A DNA stretch of 44,563 bases from an uncultured Lachnospiraceae bacterium (GCA_947630085.1 CANRGP010000008.1:1-44563), one strand, 5' to 3'. Numbered from the stretch's first letter, positions 32,485 to 42,000 are shown. The notes: a model not told the origin generated them from the letters alone. Numbers and translations are program-made.

Positions 32485-32988
32485 ATGAAAAAACAAACAA
32501 ACAGGGCCGTCTATTACACGGTCCAGGGCGCGGTGATCGCCGCGATCTATGTGGCTCTGACAGGGCTGGTGATGCCCATCGCTTTCGGGCCCGTGCAGTT
32601 CCGTATTTCGGAGGCGCTCTGCGTACTCCCCTATTTCACGCCGGCGGCGGTTCCGGGAGTTTCCATCGGGTGCCTGCTTTCAAACCTGATCTACGGAGCG
32701 GCAATGCCGGATGTGATCTTCGGGACACTGGCGACTTTCATCGGCGCGGTGGGTTCTTATCTTCTGCGCAGGAAGAAATGGCTGGTCTGCGTACCGCCGA
32801 TCCTTTCCAATACGATCATCATTCCCTGGGTGCTGCGCTGCGCGTACGGTTCTGCCGATCTGATCCCCGTGGCGATGCTGACGGTGGGGATCGGAGAGGT
32901 GCTTGCCATCGGCGTGGCGGGCAATCTTCTCCTGGCAGCCCTGGAAAAATACCGGGGAGTCATTTTCCGCGAACAGTCCGCGGGATGA
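32485..32988 (+). CDS. queT: QueT family queuosine-precursor transporter
   Basis: A 167-residue membrane protein with five to six segments. It contains AAIYVALTGLVMPIAFGPVQFRISEALCVLPYF and GCLLSNLIYGA, diagnostic for the QueT (former COG4708/DUF988) S component of energy-coupling-factor importers. It brings in a queuosine precursor such as preQ1 or preQ0 together with a shared ECF module encoded elsewhere. The gene stands alone behind a probable preQ1 riboswitch and ends at a strong terminator. Confidence 0.92.
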   Translation: MKKQTNRAVYYTVQGAVIAAIYVALTGLVMPIAFGPVQFRISEALCVLPYFTPAAVPGVSIGCLLSNLIYGAAMPDVIFGTLATFIGAVGSYLLRRKKWLVCVPPILSNTIIIPWVLRCAYGSADLIPVAMLTVGIGEVLAIGVAGNLLLAALEKYRGVIFREQSAG

Positions 32989-33003
32989 CCCGGCTTTATA
33001 CCG

Positions 33004-33034
33004 AAACTCCGCTTATCGAAAGCGGAGTTTTTTG
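33004..33034 (+). terminator. Rho-independent terminator of queT
   Basis: AAACTCCGCTT / AAGCGGAGTTT, a perfect 11-bp stem with a 5-base loop followed by a run of T. Very clear. Confidence 0.95.
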
Positions 33035-33061
33035 TGTTTCCGGGCGCGCTTCAGGAAATGA

Positions 33062-33091
33062 TTGCCACTGACAGGCTTTTTGTATTATAAT
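33062..33091 (+). promoter_or_regulatory. Promoter of murC
   Basis: TTGCCA (33062-33067), 18 bases, TATAAT (33086-33091). A second candidate, TTGACT-N17-TACAAG, lies at 33106-33134; either or both may be used. Confidence 0.6.
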
Positions 33092-33186
33092 ACAGTAAAA
33101 GAGCATTGACTTTGAGACGAAAAAGCGGTACAAGTAAGTCGTCAGGCCATTGCCCGCGGAATAAATAAAAGTGAAAAGGTGAGGCT

Positions 33187-34617
33187 ATGTATCAGATCGA
33201 TTTTGGGAAACCGGAACATATACATTTTATCGGTATCGGCGGTATCAGCATGAGCGGCCTTGCGGAGATCCTGATGGATGAGGGCTTTACCGTATCCGGC
33301 TCGGACGCGCACCGGACGGAGCTTACAGAAGCTCTGAGCCGGAAGGGAGCGCGGGTGTTTTACGGACAGAGGGCTTCCAACGTGACCGACGGTATCCGGG
33401 CGGTGGTATATACGGCCGCCATACATGAGGACAACCCGGAGCTCACGGAAGTGCGCCGCCGCGGGATCCCCGCCCTGACCCGGGCGGAGCTCCTGGGACA
33501 GCTGATGAAGAATTACGGAAGGGCCATTGCCGTCGCGGGGACGCACGGCAAGACGACGACCACATCCATGATCGCGGAGATTCTTCTGGCCGCGGATACG
33601 GACCCCACGGTCAGTGTGGGCGGCGTCCTGCGGTCGATCGGCGGAAATATCCGGGTGGGCGGATCCGATCTGTTTGTCGCGGAAGCCTGTGAATATACCA
33701 ACAGCTTCCTTTCCTTTTATCCGAATATAGAGGTTATTCTGAATATCGAGGAGGATCACCTGGACTTTTTTAAGGATCTGGAGGACATCCGGAACTCTTT
33801 TCGGCAGTTTGCGCGGCTCGTCCCCGCAGATGGCATCGTGGTGATCAATAAGGACATCGAACGTCTGGATGAGATTGTGGGAGATCTTCCGTGCAGGATT
33901 GTCACGTTTGGACGGAGCGCTGATGCGGATTATTGGGCGGAAAATGTCATCCATGACGAGTTCGGCAGGGCGCGCTTCGACGTGGTATGGAGAGAGGGCC
34001 CGATAAAGGCGGGAGAAGACGGGGGAGCTGCCGGAACGGAAGAGAGGCTCTGCCGGAGACACATCGTGCTGGACGTACCGGGCGAGCACAATGTGAACAA
34101 TGCCCTGGCGGCTATTGCCGTCTGCCGTCAGATCCCGGTGAGCATGGAGGCTGTCTGCGGGGGGCTTGCCCGCTTTACCGGAGCTGACAGGCGTTTTCAG
34201 GTGAAGGGAAGGATCGGAGGAGTCACCATTGTAGACGATTACGCGCACCATCCCAGCGAGATCCGGGCGACGCTGGAGGCGGCCCGGAACTATCCCCACA
34301 GGAAGCTGTGGTGCGTTTTTCAGCCCCACACCTATTCCAGGACCAAAGCGTTCCTTTCGGAGTTTGCCCAGGCGCTTTCGGCGGCGGATGAGGTGATCCT
34401 GGCGGAGATCTATGCCGCCCGGGAGACGGATGATCTGGGCATCAGCTCGGCGGACATTGCGGAACGCGTTGCGGCCCTGGGGACGCCGGCCAGAAGTATG
34501 AAGACGTTTGACGAGATCGAAAAATTTATTTTAAAAAATTGTGTTAACGGCGATCTGTTGATAACTATGGGGGCCGGAGATGTTGTAAATATCGGGGAAG
34601 AGCTGCTTAAAGGGTAA
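33187..34617 (+). CDS. murC: UDP-N-acetylmuramate--L-alanine ligase
   Basis: A 476-residue cytoplasmic enzyme that adds L-Ala to UDP-MurNAc with ATP, the first peptide step of peptidoglycan synthesis. The N-terminal UDP-binding motif is HFIGIGGISMSGLA. The ATP loop is AGTHGKTTTTSM, followed by VAEACEYTNSFL and ILNIEEDHLDFF. The C-terminal domain has VDDYAHHPSEIRATL. The order and length match MurC. The ATG at 33187 is preceded by AAAGGTGAGG. A DnaA-box-rich intergenic region follows directly. Confidence 0.97.
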   Translation: MYQIDFGKPEHIHFIGIGGISMSGLAEILMDEGFTVSGSDAHRTELTEALSRKGARVFYGQRASNVTDGIRAVVYTAAIHEDNPELTEVRRRGIPALTRAELLGQLMKNYGRAIAVAGTHGKTTTTSMIAEILLAADTDPTVSVGGVLRSIGGNIRVGGSDLFVAEACEYTNSFLSFYPNIEVILNIEEDHLDFFKDLEDIRNSFRQFARLVPADGIVVINKDIERLDEIVGDLPCRIVTFGRSADADYWAENVIHDEFGRARFDVVWREGPIKAGEDGGAAGTEERLCRRHIVLDVPGEHNVNNALAAIAVCRQIPVSMEAVCGGLARFTGADRRFQVKGRIGGVTIVDDYAHHPSEIRATLEAARNYPHRKLWCVFQPHTYSRTKAFLSEFAQALSAADEVILAEIYAARETDDLGISSADIAERVAALGTPARSMKTFDEIEKFILKNCVNGDLLITMGAGDVVNIGEELLKG

Positions 34618-34635
34618 TTATCCACATTATCCACA
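34618..34635 (+). promoter_or_regulatory. Two abutting DnaA boxes
   Basis: TTATCCACA twice in direct tandem (34618-34626, 34627-34635), both perfect consensus, starting at the base after the murC stop codon. Confidence 0.85.
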
Positions 34636-34772
34636 TAGTTTTCAACAAAACAAAGAGGAAAACGATGTGGATTTCTTATTTGATAGAATGCTTTATGTGT
34701 CAGATGAATTTGCCTAGGTAAACAGGGCTTATTTGCATAAAACGACAGATTTCGAGCGTCTGCGCAGATCTG

Positions 34773-34799
34773 TTATTCACATTATCCACATTGTCCACA
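34773..34799 (+). promoter_or_regulatory. Three abutting DnaA boxes
   Basis: TTATTCACA, TTATCCACA and TTGTCCACA follow one another without spacers (34773-34781, 34782-34790, 34791-34799). The first two fit TTATNCACA; the third differs by one base. About 90 bases downstream begins the primosomal dnaD-like gene. Confidence 0.85.
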
Positions 34800-34890
34800 A
34801 GGGATAAAGTGGGAGAGGAGCCCCTATTTTCTTTTGGAAAAACTTGTGTTATAGTATCAAAAGAGGGAAAAACAGGGGGAGAGTGGAGAC

Positions 34891-36195
34891 ATGAAGAGCA
34901 GCCTGAGAATCGGCGCTACGATGGTGGCGGATGAGTTTATCGACAAATATATGCCGGAGGCCAACGGGGAGTATGTGAAGGTATATCTGTACCTGCTCCG
35001 GCACCAGGACCGCACCGTGACGGTTCTCGAGATGGCGGATGCCCTTGACCATACGGAGTCGGATATCCGGAGAGCGCTGGCCTACTGGGAGAGGCAGGGT
35101 GTCCTTTCGGGCGAGGCTGACGGGGGCATGGAGAGAGGGAACGCGGCGGAGGCTGTGAAGACGGCGCGGAAGCTGCCTGCGGAGGGGCCGCAGACGGAAA
35201 AGGCCGCCTCCCCGGCCGGTATGCCGCAGGGAGAGGAGAGACCCGCTTCGGCTCCGCAGCTTTCTTCCGACGGTGTCCGGGCGGAGACGGAGACGGCGGC
35301 TTCCGCTTCCGGGCGCGGCGCCGCGGAGGATCGGAGAGAAGCGCCGGAAGCCGCGGAACAGGCCGGACCGGACGGAGGCATCCCGGAGACGGAGGATGCG
35401 CAGGGTACGGCGGTCCCGGCGTCCCGCCCTTCGTATACGCCGGAACAGATGAAAGCGCTCTCCGACAGGGAAGAGGATTTTTCACAGCTTCTTTATATTG
35501 CCCAGAAATACCTGAATACGGTGTTTACGTCAAGGGAGTGCGAGGTATTCGCGTATCTTTACGACGGCCTGAAGCTTCCGCCGGAGCTTTTGGAATATCT
35601 TGTGGAATACTGTGTCCAGAACGGCCATACCAGCATCCGGTATCTGGAGACGGTGGGCCTGAACTGGCACAAGAAGGGGATCCGCACCGTGGAGGCCGCC
35701 AAGAGATACACGGCTTCCTTCTCGGCGGAGGGATTCGCGGTCATGCGGGCCTTCGGCTTAAACGACCGCAGGCCCGGCGATTCGGAGATGGATATGATAC
35801 GCCGCTGGTTCCGGGAATGGGGGTTCTCCCGCGAACTGGTCCTGGAAGCGTGCGCGAGGACGCTGAAGGCCACCAACAAGCCCAGCTTTGCCTATGCGGA
35901 CCGGATCCTGATGGAGTGGAGGAAATGCGGGATCCGCACCATGGACGATGTGCGCAGGCGGGATGAAGAGCGAAGCGGGGCGGCGCAGGCCGCGGCTTCG
36001 GGACAGACGCAGCCCGGCACGGTATCTTCCCGCGGCAGGGACGGCGGGAACGGAGCGCAGTCATCCGGACAGGCTTCCAGGAGTCCCGGACGGACGGCGC
36101 AGAGCCGCAACCGTTTCCATAATTTTGAACAGAGAGATACGGATTATGACGCCATCGTGCTCCGGCAGCTCAAGGACAGGCTGAAGGAGCAGTAA
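34891..36195 (+). CDS. dnaD: DnaD/DnaB-like replication initiation (primosome) protein
   Basis: A 434-residue protein. Residues 1-75 form a winged-helix-like N-domain (GEYVKVYLYLLRHQDRTVTV, ALAYWERQGVLSG). Residues 80-185 are an Ala/Glu/Pro-rich linker. Two DnaD/DnaB_2 domains follow (ECEVFAYLYDGLKLPPELLEYLVEYC, and WFREWGFSRELVLEACARTL with KPSFAYADRILMEW). A low-complexity tail precedes the C-terminal LRQLKDRLKEQ. Such proteins help load the replicative helicase. It precedes the dnaC/dnaI-type loader gene by 9 bases. A TATAGT at 34850 with a weak -35 may be its promoter. Confidence 0.88.
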   Translation: MKSSLRIGATMVADEFIDKYMPEANGEYVKVYLYLLRHQDRTVTVLEMADALDHTESDIRRALAYWERQGVLSGEADGGMERGNAAEAVKTARKLPAEGPQTEKAASPAGMPQGEERPASAPQLSSDGVRAETETAASASGRGAAEDRREAPEAAEQAGPDGGIPETEDAQGTAVPASRPSYTPEQMKALSDREEDFSQLLYIAQKYLNTVFTSRECEVFAYLYDGLKLPPELLEYLVEYCVQNGHTSIRYLETVGLNWHKKGIRTVEAAKRYTASFSAEGFAVMRAFGLNDRRPGDSEMDMIRRWFREWGFSRELVLEACARTLKATNKPSFAYADRILMEWRKCGIRTMDDVRRRDEERSGAAQAAASGQTQPGTVSSRGRDGGNGAQSSGQASRSPGRTAQSRNRFHNFEQRDTDYDAIVLRQLKDRLKEQ

Positions 36196-36204
36196 GGAGA
36201 GGAT

Positions 36205-37182
36205 ATGTCACTGAGCCATTCGCAGTATCAGGCGATCATGAGGATCTACAACGAGAGGCAGTACCAGGACAAGCATGACCAGGACAAGCGCCGCGAAGAG
36301 ATCTACGGAAGGTTCCCCCGGGTGCGCGCGCTGGAGGAGGAGATCGCCGCACAGGCTGCCGCCCATGCCAGGCGGCTTCTGGACGGAGACGCGCAGGCCG
36401 GAGAACGGCTGAAGGAGAAGACGGCGGAGCTCCGCGGACAGATCGACGGGATCCTTCGGGAGAACGGATATCCCGCCGATTATATGCAGATGCGCTATGT
36501 ATGCCCTCTGTGCGGGGACACCGGGTATGTGGACGGGAAGAAGTGCCGCTGCTTCGTGCGGGAGCAGATGAACCTCCTTTACGCGCAGTCCAATATTGCC
36601 GATGTGCTCCGGCGCGAGAATTTCAGCACATTTTCGTTTGACGTCTATGACGGCAGTACGGTGATCCCGGAGCTGGACATGACGGTGTCGGATTATATGA
36701 GGCGGGTGCACGGGTGGTGCCTCAGGTACGTGGAGGAATTTCCGGAACGCCACGGAAGCCTTCTGTTTACCGGCGGCACCGGCGTTGGCAAGACATTTCT
36801 GACCAACTGCATAGCCCGGGAGCTGATCGACCGCTGCTATTCCGTGATCTATCTCTCCGCAAACGATCTTGTGGATGTGTTTTCCGGGAGCAAATTCCAT
36901 TCGGATTCGGAGGAGGACATGAAGGAGACGTACCGGCATCTGCTGGAATGCGATCTTCTTATTATCGATGATCTGGGAACGGAGCTGAACAATTCCTTTG
37001 TTTCTTCCCAGCTTTTTTACTGCATCAATGAGAGAATGGTCCGCAGGGCAGGAACGATCATTTCCACGAACCTGTCCGTCCCCATGCTTCGGGACGTATA
37101 TTCCGACAGGGTCTCCTCGCGGATCATCAGCGGGTATGAGATCATCCCCCTGTACGGTGAAGATATCCGCACAAAACGCTAA
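36205..37182 (+). CDS. DnaC/DnaI-type helicase loader ATPase
   Basis: A 325-residue AAA+ protein. The N-terminal part is helical and carries four Cys (CPLCGD, CRCF at about residues 95-113), probably a zinc site. Walker A is GGTGVGKTFLTN and Walker B LLIIDDLGTE, and the C-terminal SDRVSSRIISGYEIIPL fits the Arg-finger region of DnaC/DnaI. It should load the DnaB-type helicase together with the DnaD-like protein encoded just upstream. The ATG at 36205 follows AAGGAGAGG. Confidence 0.92.
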   Translation: MSLSHSQYQAIMRIYNERQYQDKHDQDKRREEIYGRFPRVRALEEEIAAQAAAHARRLLDGDAQAGERLKEKTAELRGQIDGILRENGYPADYMQMRYVCPLCGDTGYVDGKKCRCFVREQMNLLYAQSNIADVLRRENFSTFSFDVYDGSTVIPELDMTVSDYMRRVHGWCLRYVEEFPERHGSLLFTGGTGVGKTFLTNCIARELIDRCYSVIYLSANDLVDVFSGSKFHSDSEEDMKETYRHLLECDLLIIDDLGTELNNSFVSSQLFYCINERMVRRAGTIISTNLSVPMLRDVYSDRVSSRIISGYEIIPLYGEDIRTKR

Positions 37183-37189
37183 GATATCC

Positions 37190-37218
37190 TTGACGAAACA
37201 ACGGGGGAATGGTATAAA
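37190..37218 (+). promoter_or_regulatory. Promoter of the PRPP synthetase gene
   Basis: TTGACG (37190-37195), 17 bases, TATAAA (37213-37218). A 7-bp stem-loop (TCCGGCA / TGCCGGA, 37229-37246) lies in the leader. Confidence 0.75.
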
Positions 37219-37288
37219 GAGTATGTTCTCCGGCACTTCTGCCGGAACAGCAGCCGAGGTACCGACAATCACATAATTGGAGGAAAAC

Positions 37289-38470
37289 ATGATATACGAG
37301 GAGAAAACCATCGAAACCATTCCGGTGGGACCGCTTGGACTGGTTCCGCTCCGCAGTATTCGGGAGCTTGGGGAAAAAGTAAACGATTATCTTGTCACAT
37401 GGCGGCACGAGAGGGAGAGCGAGCACAAATCCACCATCGCGTTTGCGGGGTATCAGAGAGATTCTTATATCATCGAGAGCCGGACGCCCCGGTTCGGATC
37501 CGGAGAGGCCAAGGGAACCATCGAGCAGTCTGTCCGCGGAGACGATCTGTATATCATGGTGGACGTCTGCAACTACAGCCTGACTTATTCCCTGTGCGGG
37601 CAGACCAACCATATGTCCCCCGACGATCACTTCCAGGATCTGAAGAGGGTCATCGCGGCAGCAGCGGGAAAAGCCAGAAGAGTCAATGTGATCATGCCGT
37701 TCCTGTATGAGGGGCGTCAGCACAGACGCTCAGGCAGAGAGTCGCTGGACTGCGCTCTGGCGCTGCAGGAGCTTGCCAATATGGGAGTCGAGAACATCAT
37801 TACGTTTGACGCCCATGATCCCAGGGTGCAGAATGCCATTCCCCAGATCGGCTTCGAGACGGTACAGCCCATCTATCAGTTTATCAAGTACCTCCTCAGG
37901 GAAGAGACGGAGCTTCAGATCGACAGCGACCATATGATGGTTATCAGTCCCGATGAGGGAGGGATGGCCCGCGCCGTGTATTTTGCCAATGTGCTGGGAC
38001 TTGATATGGGTATGTTTTACAAGCGCCGGGACTATACCCGCATCGTTAACGGGCGGAACCCGATCGTTGCCCATGAGTTCCTGGGATCGGATGTGGCCGG
38101 CAAGGATGTGCTGATCATCGACGACATGATTTCCTCGGGAGAAAGTATGCTGGATGTGGCAAAGGAGCTGAAACGCCGCAAAGCCAGAAAGGTCTTTGTA
38201 TGCGCCACGTTCGGGCTCTTTACCAACGGGCTTGCCCAGTTTGACAAGTATTATGAGACGGGCCTGATCGATCGGATCCTGACCACCAATCTGGTCTACC
38301 AGACGCCGGAGCTGCTGGCCCGCCCCTACTACATCAACGTGGATATGAGCAAATACATTGCGCTTATTATAGACAATCTGAATCACGACGCGTCCCTGTC
38401 CGAGCTTTTGAATCCCACCAAGAGGATCAACCGCCTTTTGGATGCTCATCGGAACAAAAACGCGGGATAG
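37289..38470 (+). CDS. prs: Ribose-phosphate pyrophosphokinase (long clostridial type)
   Basis: A 393-residue enzyme making PRPP from ribose 5-phosphate and ATP. The PRPP-binding loop is LIIDDMISSGESMLDVA. RRSGRESLDCALALQEL, FDAHDPRVQNAIP and MMVISPDEGGMARAVYFA are the other Prs landmarks. It is about 70 residues longer than the common form and has a modified N-terminal region (RESEHKSTIAFAGYQRDSYI), as in other Clostridia. The ATG at 37289 is chosen because GGAGG stands before it; an upstream in-frame TTG at 37277 overlaps that site. Confidence 0.92.
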   Translation: MIYEEKTIETIPVGPLGLVPLRSIRELGEKVNDYLVTWRHERESEHKSTIAFAGYQRDSYIIESRTPRFGSGEAKGTIEQSVRGDDLYIMVDVCNYSLTYSLCGQTNHMSPDDHFQDLKRVIAAAAGKARRVNVIMPFLYEGRQHRRSGRESLDCALALQELANMGVENIITFDAHDPRVQNAIPQIGFETVQPIYQFIKYLLREETELQIDSDHMMVISPDEGGMARAVYFANVLGLDMGMFYKRRDYTRIVNGRNPIVAHEFLGSDVAGKDVLIIDDMISSGESMLDVAKELKRRKARKVFVCATFGLFTNGLAQFDKYYETGLIDRILTTNLVYQTPELLARPYYINVDMSKYIALIIDNLNHDASLSELLNPTKRINRLLDAHRNKNAG

Positions 38471-38514
38471 TTCAGGGAGCTGTTCCCGGAAGAAGCCAAG
38501 CTCCGCATCCGCAG

Positions 38515-39843
38515 CTATGCGCGCCGCCGGATCAGACCTTTCTGACGCCATTTTCCGCTCTGCCAGCGGAGAATCATGCAGACCGCGCGGACGCATTCGT
38601 CCATCGCCAGGCCGATGTAAGCGCCGACCACCATCATCTGAAGATGGATACCGAAAAACCAGGTGCCGCCCGCGGCGCACAGATACATGAAAATCGCTCC
38701 GATCAGGGTGGTAAACAGCGCGTCGCCGCTGGCCTTTAAGGCGTTGCCGAAGACGAGATTGGTGGTCCGTCCGATTTCCAGAAAAATGTCGATCACCAGG
38801 AGCTTCCCGACAAGAGAGATCATGACGGGATCGTCCGTGAAAAAGCGCATCAGAACCCCCGAGGACAATGCAATCACGGTTTCCAGAACCGCAGCCGTTA
38901 CAATACCGATAACGGCTGCTTTTTTTGTTCCTCTGTCGCACTCCGCATACTGTTCCGCGCCGATGTGCCATCCGGTCAGGATCGCGTTGGCCTGGGCAAG
39001 AGCGGCTCCCGCGCAGTAGGAAAAGTTGGTCAGCTGAGAGGCATAGGAGCGGGCTGTTACATTGAGCCCTTCAGGATCCATCTGATTCAGGAAACGGATG
39101 ATGAGGGTCATTGCAAAATTGTATAATGCGGTCTCCATGGCGGAAGGAAGTCCGATGCTTATGATCTGCGTCAATACTGTCCGGGTGGAGATCCGCTCCG
39201 GGTCTTTTCCGGCGTCTACCAGACGGCGGGAGGCCAGCATGACGAACAGAAGGTTCAGGAATTTGGAGATTACCGTAGCCAGCGCCACTCCCGCGACGCC
39301 CATATGGAATACGAACAAAAAGACGGCGTTCAGTATCAGATTGGCGACATTTCCCGCAACCGTGGCGGCGAGGGACTGCCGGGTGTGGCCGAAGGCCCGC
39401 AGATAGCCGGAGAAGATCGGAATGACGGCGTTCAGCACGCAGAATCCGCCGACGATCTTAAAATAGATAACCGCATACTCCATGAGCTGGTCCGCGACGC
39501 CCACCGCGCGCAGGATATTGCCCGCAAAGAAATAGAGAAAGAAAGAGAGAAGGACGCCGACCGTCAGATTGAACAGCATCCCAAGCTGCCTGGCCTGGTA
39601 TGCGACCCCGTTCCTTCCGGCTCCGATATATTGGGTCATGACGGCCAGAACTCCCGAGGAGATGATCGAGAACATGATGATGAAAATTCCTATGTAGGAG
39701 TTAGCTGTTCCGACGGCGCCGACCGCCTGATCGCTGACCGACGCGGTCATCATGGTATCCGCCATACCGGTCAGCATATAGCACAAGGTCTCCAGAAAAA
39801 TGGGAATAAAGAGCTGCCGGAGTGTTTTTCGTTCGCCTTTCAT
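38515..39843 (-). CDS. MATE family efflux transporter (second)
   Basis: A 442-residue membrane protein with about 12 segments (LFIPIFLETLCYMLTGMADTMM at the start, IGLPSAMETALYNFAM opening the second half). The ATG at 39843 follows GGAGG. It lies 37 bases after the sensor kinase gene on the same strand, so the two-component system may control it and respond to its substrate (inference). It is only distantly similar to the MATE protein at 29212. Confidence 0.92.
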   Translation of the reverse strand: MKGERKTLRQLFIPIFLETLCYMLTGMADTMMTASVSDQAVGAVGTANSYIGIFIIMFSIISSGVLAVMTQYIGAGRNGVAYQARQLGMLFNLTVGVLLSFFLYFFAGNILRAVGVADQLMEYAVIYFKIVGGFCVLNAVIPIFSGYLRAFGHTRQSLAATVAGNVANLILNAVFLFVFHMGVAGVALATVISKFLNLLFVMLASRRLVDAGKDPERISTRTVLTQIISIGLPSAMETALYNFAMTLIIRFLNQMDPEGLNVTARSYASQLTNFSYCAGAALAQANAILTGWHIGAEQYAECDRGTKKAAVIGIVTAAVLETVIALSSGVLMRFFTDDPVMISLVGKLLVIDIFLEIGRTTNLVFGNALKASGDALFTTLIGAIFMYLCAAGGTWFFGIHLQMMVVGAYIGLAMDECVRAVCMILRWQSGKWRQKGLIRRRA

Positions 39844-39880
39844 AATTCCTCCGCGCACCCGAGGGATGCGTCCTGAAATG

Positions 39881-41293
39881 CTACAGATTCGTTGAACGCG
39901 GGAGCGTAAAGATAAACTCGGTTCCTACGCCTTCCGTGCTGATTACATCAATGGTTTCTCCGTGATTTTGTATGATCTCTTTTACGATGGAAAGTCCAAG
40001 CCCGGTTCCCTTTTTGTCTTTTCCACGGGAGAGATCCGTTTTGTAGAACCGCTCCCAGATCTTTTTCTGGCTGTCCCGGGGAATGCCGATCCCGGTGTCC
40101 TTGACGGACACGAAGACTTTTTCGTATTTGATGGTGGTCTGTATAAATATAGTCGAATCGGTGTTGCTGAATTTGATCGCATTGTCGATCAGGTTGTAGA
40201 GAACCTGCTGGATCTCTCCCAGATCCGCGTACACCATGGTGATGCTTTCCGAGAAGGTCAGATCCAGGATGATATTTCTGGTCTTGCAGGTTCCTTCAAA
40301 GCTTGCCGCGGTATCCTTGATGACCCGGTTTATGTCGAAATTGCTCCGGGTAAGGCTCTCCTTCTGATCCAGAGAATTCAAAAGAAGAAGCCTCTGCGTC
40401 AGCCTGTTCAGGCGTTCGGTCTCGGAAATGACAAGCCGAAGATATTTCTCCTGCAGCTCCGGGGGAACGGTTCCGTCCAGAATGGCCTCCAGATATCCTT
40501 TGATCGATGTCAGGGGGGAGCGGAAATCATGAGAAACGTTGGCGATAAAGTTCTTCTGGTACTCGTCGCCCTTTTCCAGCTTTTCCGACATAAAATTCAG
40601 GGTATCCGCGAGATAGCCGATCTCATCATGGGTGTGCACCGTGACCCGGTGGCTTAAATGCCCCTCCGCGTACTGGTTGGCTGCCGCGGTGATCTTCTTC
40701 AGCGGAAAATAGACGGTGATCGTGAATACCAGAAGAATGATCAGCGAAAGCCCGAAGATGATGCAGGAGGTGACATACAGGACATTCAGGAACTGGTCGC
40801 AAAGCCCCTTGATCTCGCTGATGGGGAGATGGATCAGTACATAACCGTGCACCTGGTAGTTCCCGGTGATGGGGGCGCAGACGCTGAGGACATCTTCGCT
40901 GAAACAGTTGTAGAAGCTGCTGACTGCATATCCCCGGTTGCCGGTAAACGTAGGATCAAAGCCCTGGATATCTGTCCGGGTCCGCGTACCGTGAACGCTG
41001 TCCTCAACGACGGAGCCCCGGCTGTCCACGATCCAGATCTCCGAATTGAGATAGGTGGAGACCGTCTCGATCAGCATCTGCGTATCACCCTGGGAGGGAG
41101 CCGCGCCGCGATAGACCGAGCTGTAACGGGACGCCAGGAGCCGCGCTTCGTCATAGAGCATATCGGCTCTGTGCGACAGGAGCAGCCGATATGCCCAGCC
41201 CGAAGAAAGGGTGGCAATGACCAGAAAGCTGAGCACACCGAAAACCAGATATCCCAGTATAAATTTGTAATAAAGGGAATGCCATCTTTTCAA
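39881..41293 (-). CDS. Sensor histidine kinase with HAMP domain
   Basis: A 470-residue membrane kinase. Membrane segments lie at about residues 13-35 and 170-195, enclosing an extracellular sensor domain of about 130 residues. A HAMP linker follows (about 197-245). The DHp domain carries NVSHDFRSPLTS with the phospho-acceptor His255. The ATPase domain has NLIDNAIKFSN (N box), VKDTGIGIP (G1) and KGTGLGLSIVKEI (G2). It overlaps its response regulator gene by 4 bases. The signal is unknown; cell-envelope or antimicrobial stress is common for this layout next to an exporter. Confidence 0.94.
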   Translation of the reverse strand: MKRWHSLYYKFILGYLVFGVLSFLVIATLSSGWAYRLLLSHRADMLYDEARLLASRYSSVYRGAAPSQGDTQMLIETVSTYLNSEIWIVDSRGSVVEDSVHGTRTRTDIQGFDPTFTGNRGYAVSSFYNCFSEDVLSVCAPITGNYQVHGYVLIHLPISEIKGLCDQFLNVLYVTSCIIFGLSLIILLVFTITVYFPLKKITAAANQYAEGHLSHRVTVHTHDEIGYLADTLNFMSEKLEKGDEYQKNFIANVSHDFRSPLTSIKGYLEAILDGTVPPELQEKYLRLVISETERLNRLTQRLLLLNSLDQKESLTRSNFDINRVIKDTAASFEGTCKTRNIILDLTFSESITMVYADLGEIQQVLYNLIDNAIKFSNTDSTIFIQTTIKYEKVFVSVKDTGIGIPRDSQKKIWERFYKTDLSRGKDKKGTGLGLSIVKEIIQNHGETIDVISTEGVGTEFIFTLPRSTNL

Positions 41294-42000
41294 CGTTTTA
41301 CCTCAAATTTATATCCGATGCCCCAAACGGTGGTCAGGGCCCAATGATCACTGTCCTTGATCTTTTCCCGCAGGCGTTTGATATGTACGTCTACGGTGCG
41401 GGTATCGCCGATGTATTCGTAGCCCCAGATATGATCCAGAAGCTGTTCCCGGGTAAATACCTGATTGGGCGAGGAGGCCAGGAAGTACAAAAGCTCCAGC
41501 TCCTTCGGAGGCATATCGACCGAATGCCCCCGGTATATAACGGAGTAATTGGTCAGGTTGACGGTCAGATCCGGGTACTCCACGTATTCGCCCTGGGGCG
41601 GCGCGGCGGGAGCCGGGGATGCAGGAACGGCCTGGTAACGGCGCAGAACAGCCTTCACACGGGCCACCAGCTCCTTGGAGTCGAAGGGCTTGATGATATA
41701 GTCGTCCGCCCCCAGCTCAAGGCCGAGAACCTTGTCGAAGATCTCGCCCTTGGCGGAGAGCATGATGATGGGGACCTGCGAGTGAGCGCGCAGCTCCCGG
41801 CAGACCTGATAGCCGTCGATCCCCGGAAGCATCAGATCCAGAAGAATGATATTGGGACGGAACGAGGGGAAGACCTTGAGGGCCTCCTCGCCGTCCAGAA
41901 CGATCTTCGTCTCGTAACATTCCTTTATCAGGTACAGGGAAATCAGCTCGGCGATGTTTTGATCGTCATCGACGATCAGGACTCGTTGTTTTTCTGCCAT
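41290..42000 (-). CDS. OmpR/PhoB family response regulator
   Basis: A 236-residue protein. The receiver domain has the acidic pocket VDDD, phospho-acceptor Asp55 (IILLDLMLPG) and Lys in DYIIKPFD. A Pro/Ala linker follows, then the winged-helix DNA-binding domain (FTREQLLDHIWGYEYIGDTRTVDVHIKRLREK). The ATG at 42000 follows AAAGGAG and is 18 bases after the mutS2 stop codon, so read-through from mutS2 is likely. Confidence 0.95.
   Translation of the reverse strand: MAEKQRVLIVDDDQNIAELISLYLIKECYETKIVLDGEEALKVFPSFRPNIILLDLMLPGIDGYQVCRELRAHSQVPIIMLSAKGEIFDKVLGLELGADDYIIKPFDSKELVARVKAVLRRYQAVPASPAPAAPPQGEYVEYPDLTVNLTNYSVIYRGHSVDMPPKELELLYFLASSPNQVFTREQLLDHIWGYEYIGDTRTVDVHIKRLREKIKDSDHWALTTVWGIGYKFEVKR

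Noticed and set aside
34618-34799. Chromosomal origin oriC
   Set aside because: dnaA, dnaN, recF or rpmH are not nearby, and the flanking genes are murC and dnaD. It is kept as a DnaA-binding region, not called an origin.
38471-38514. Terminator between the convergent prs and MATE genes
   Set aside because: Short imperfect inverted repeats are present, but there is no convincing stem with a T-tract on either strand.
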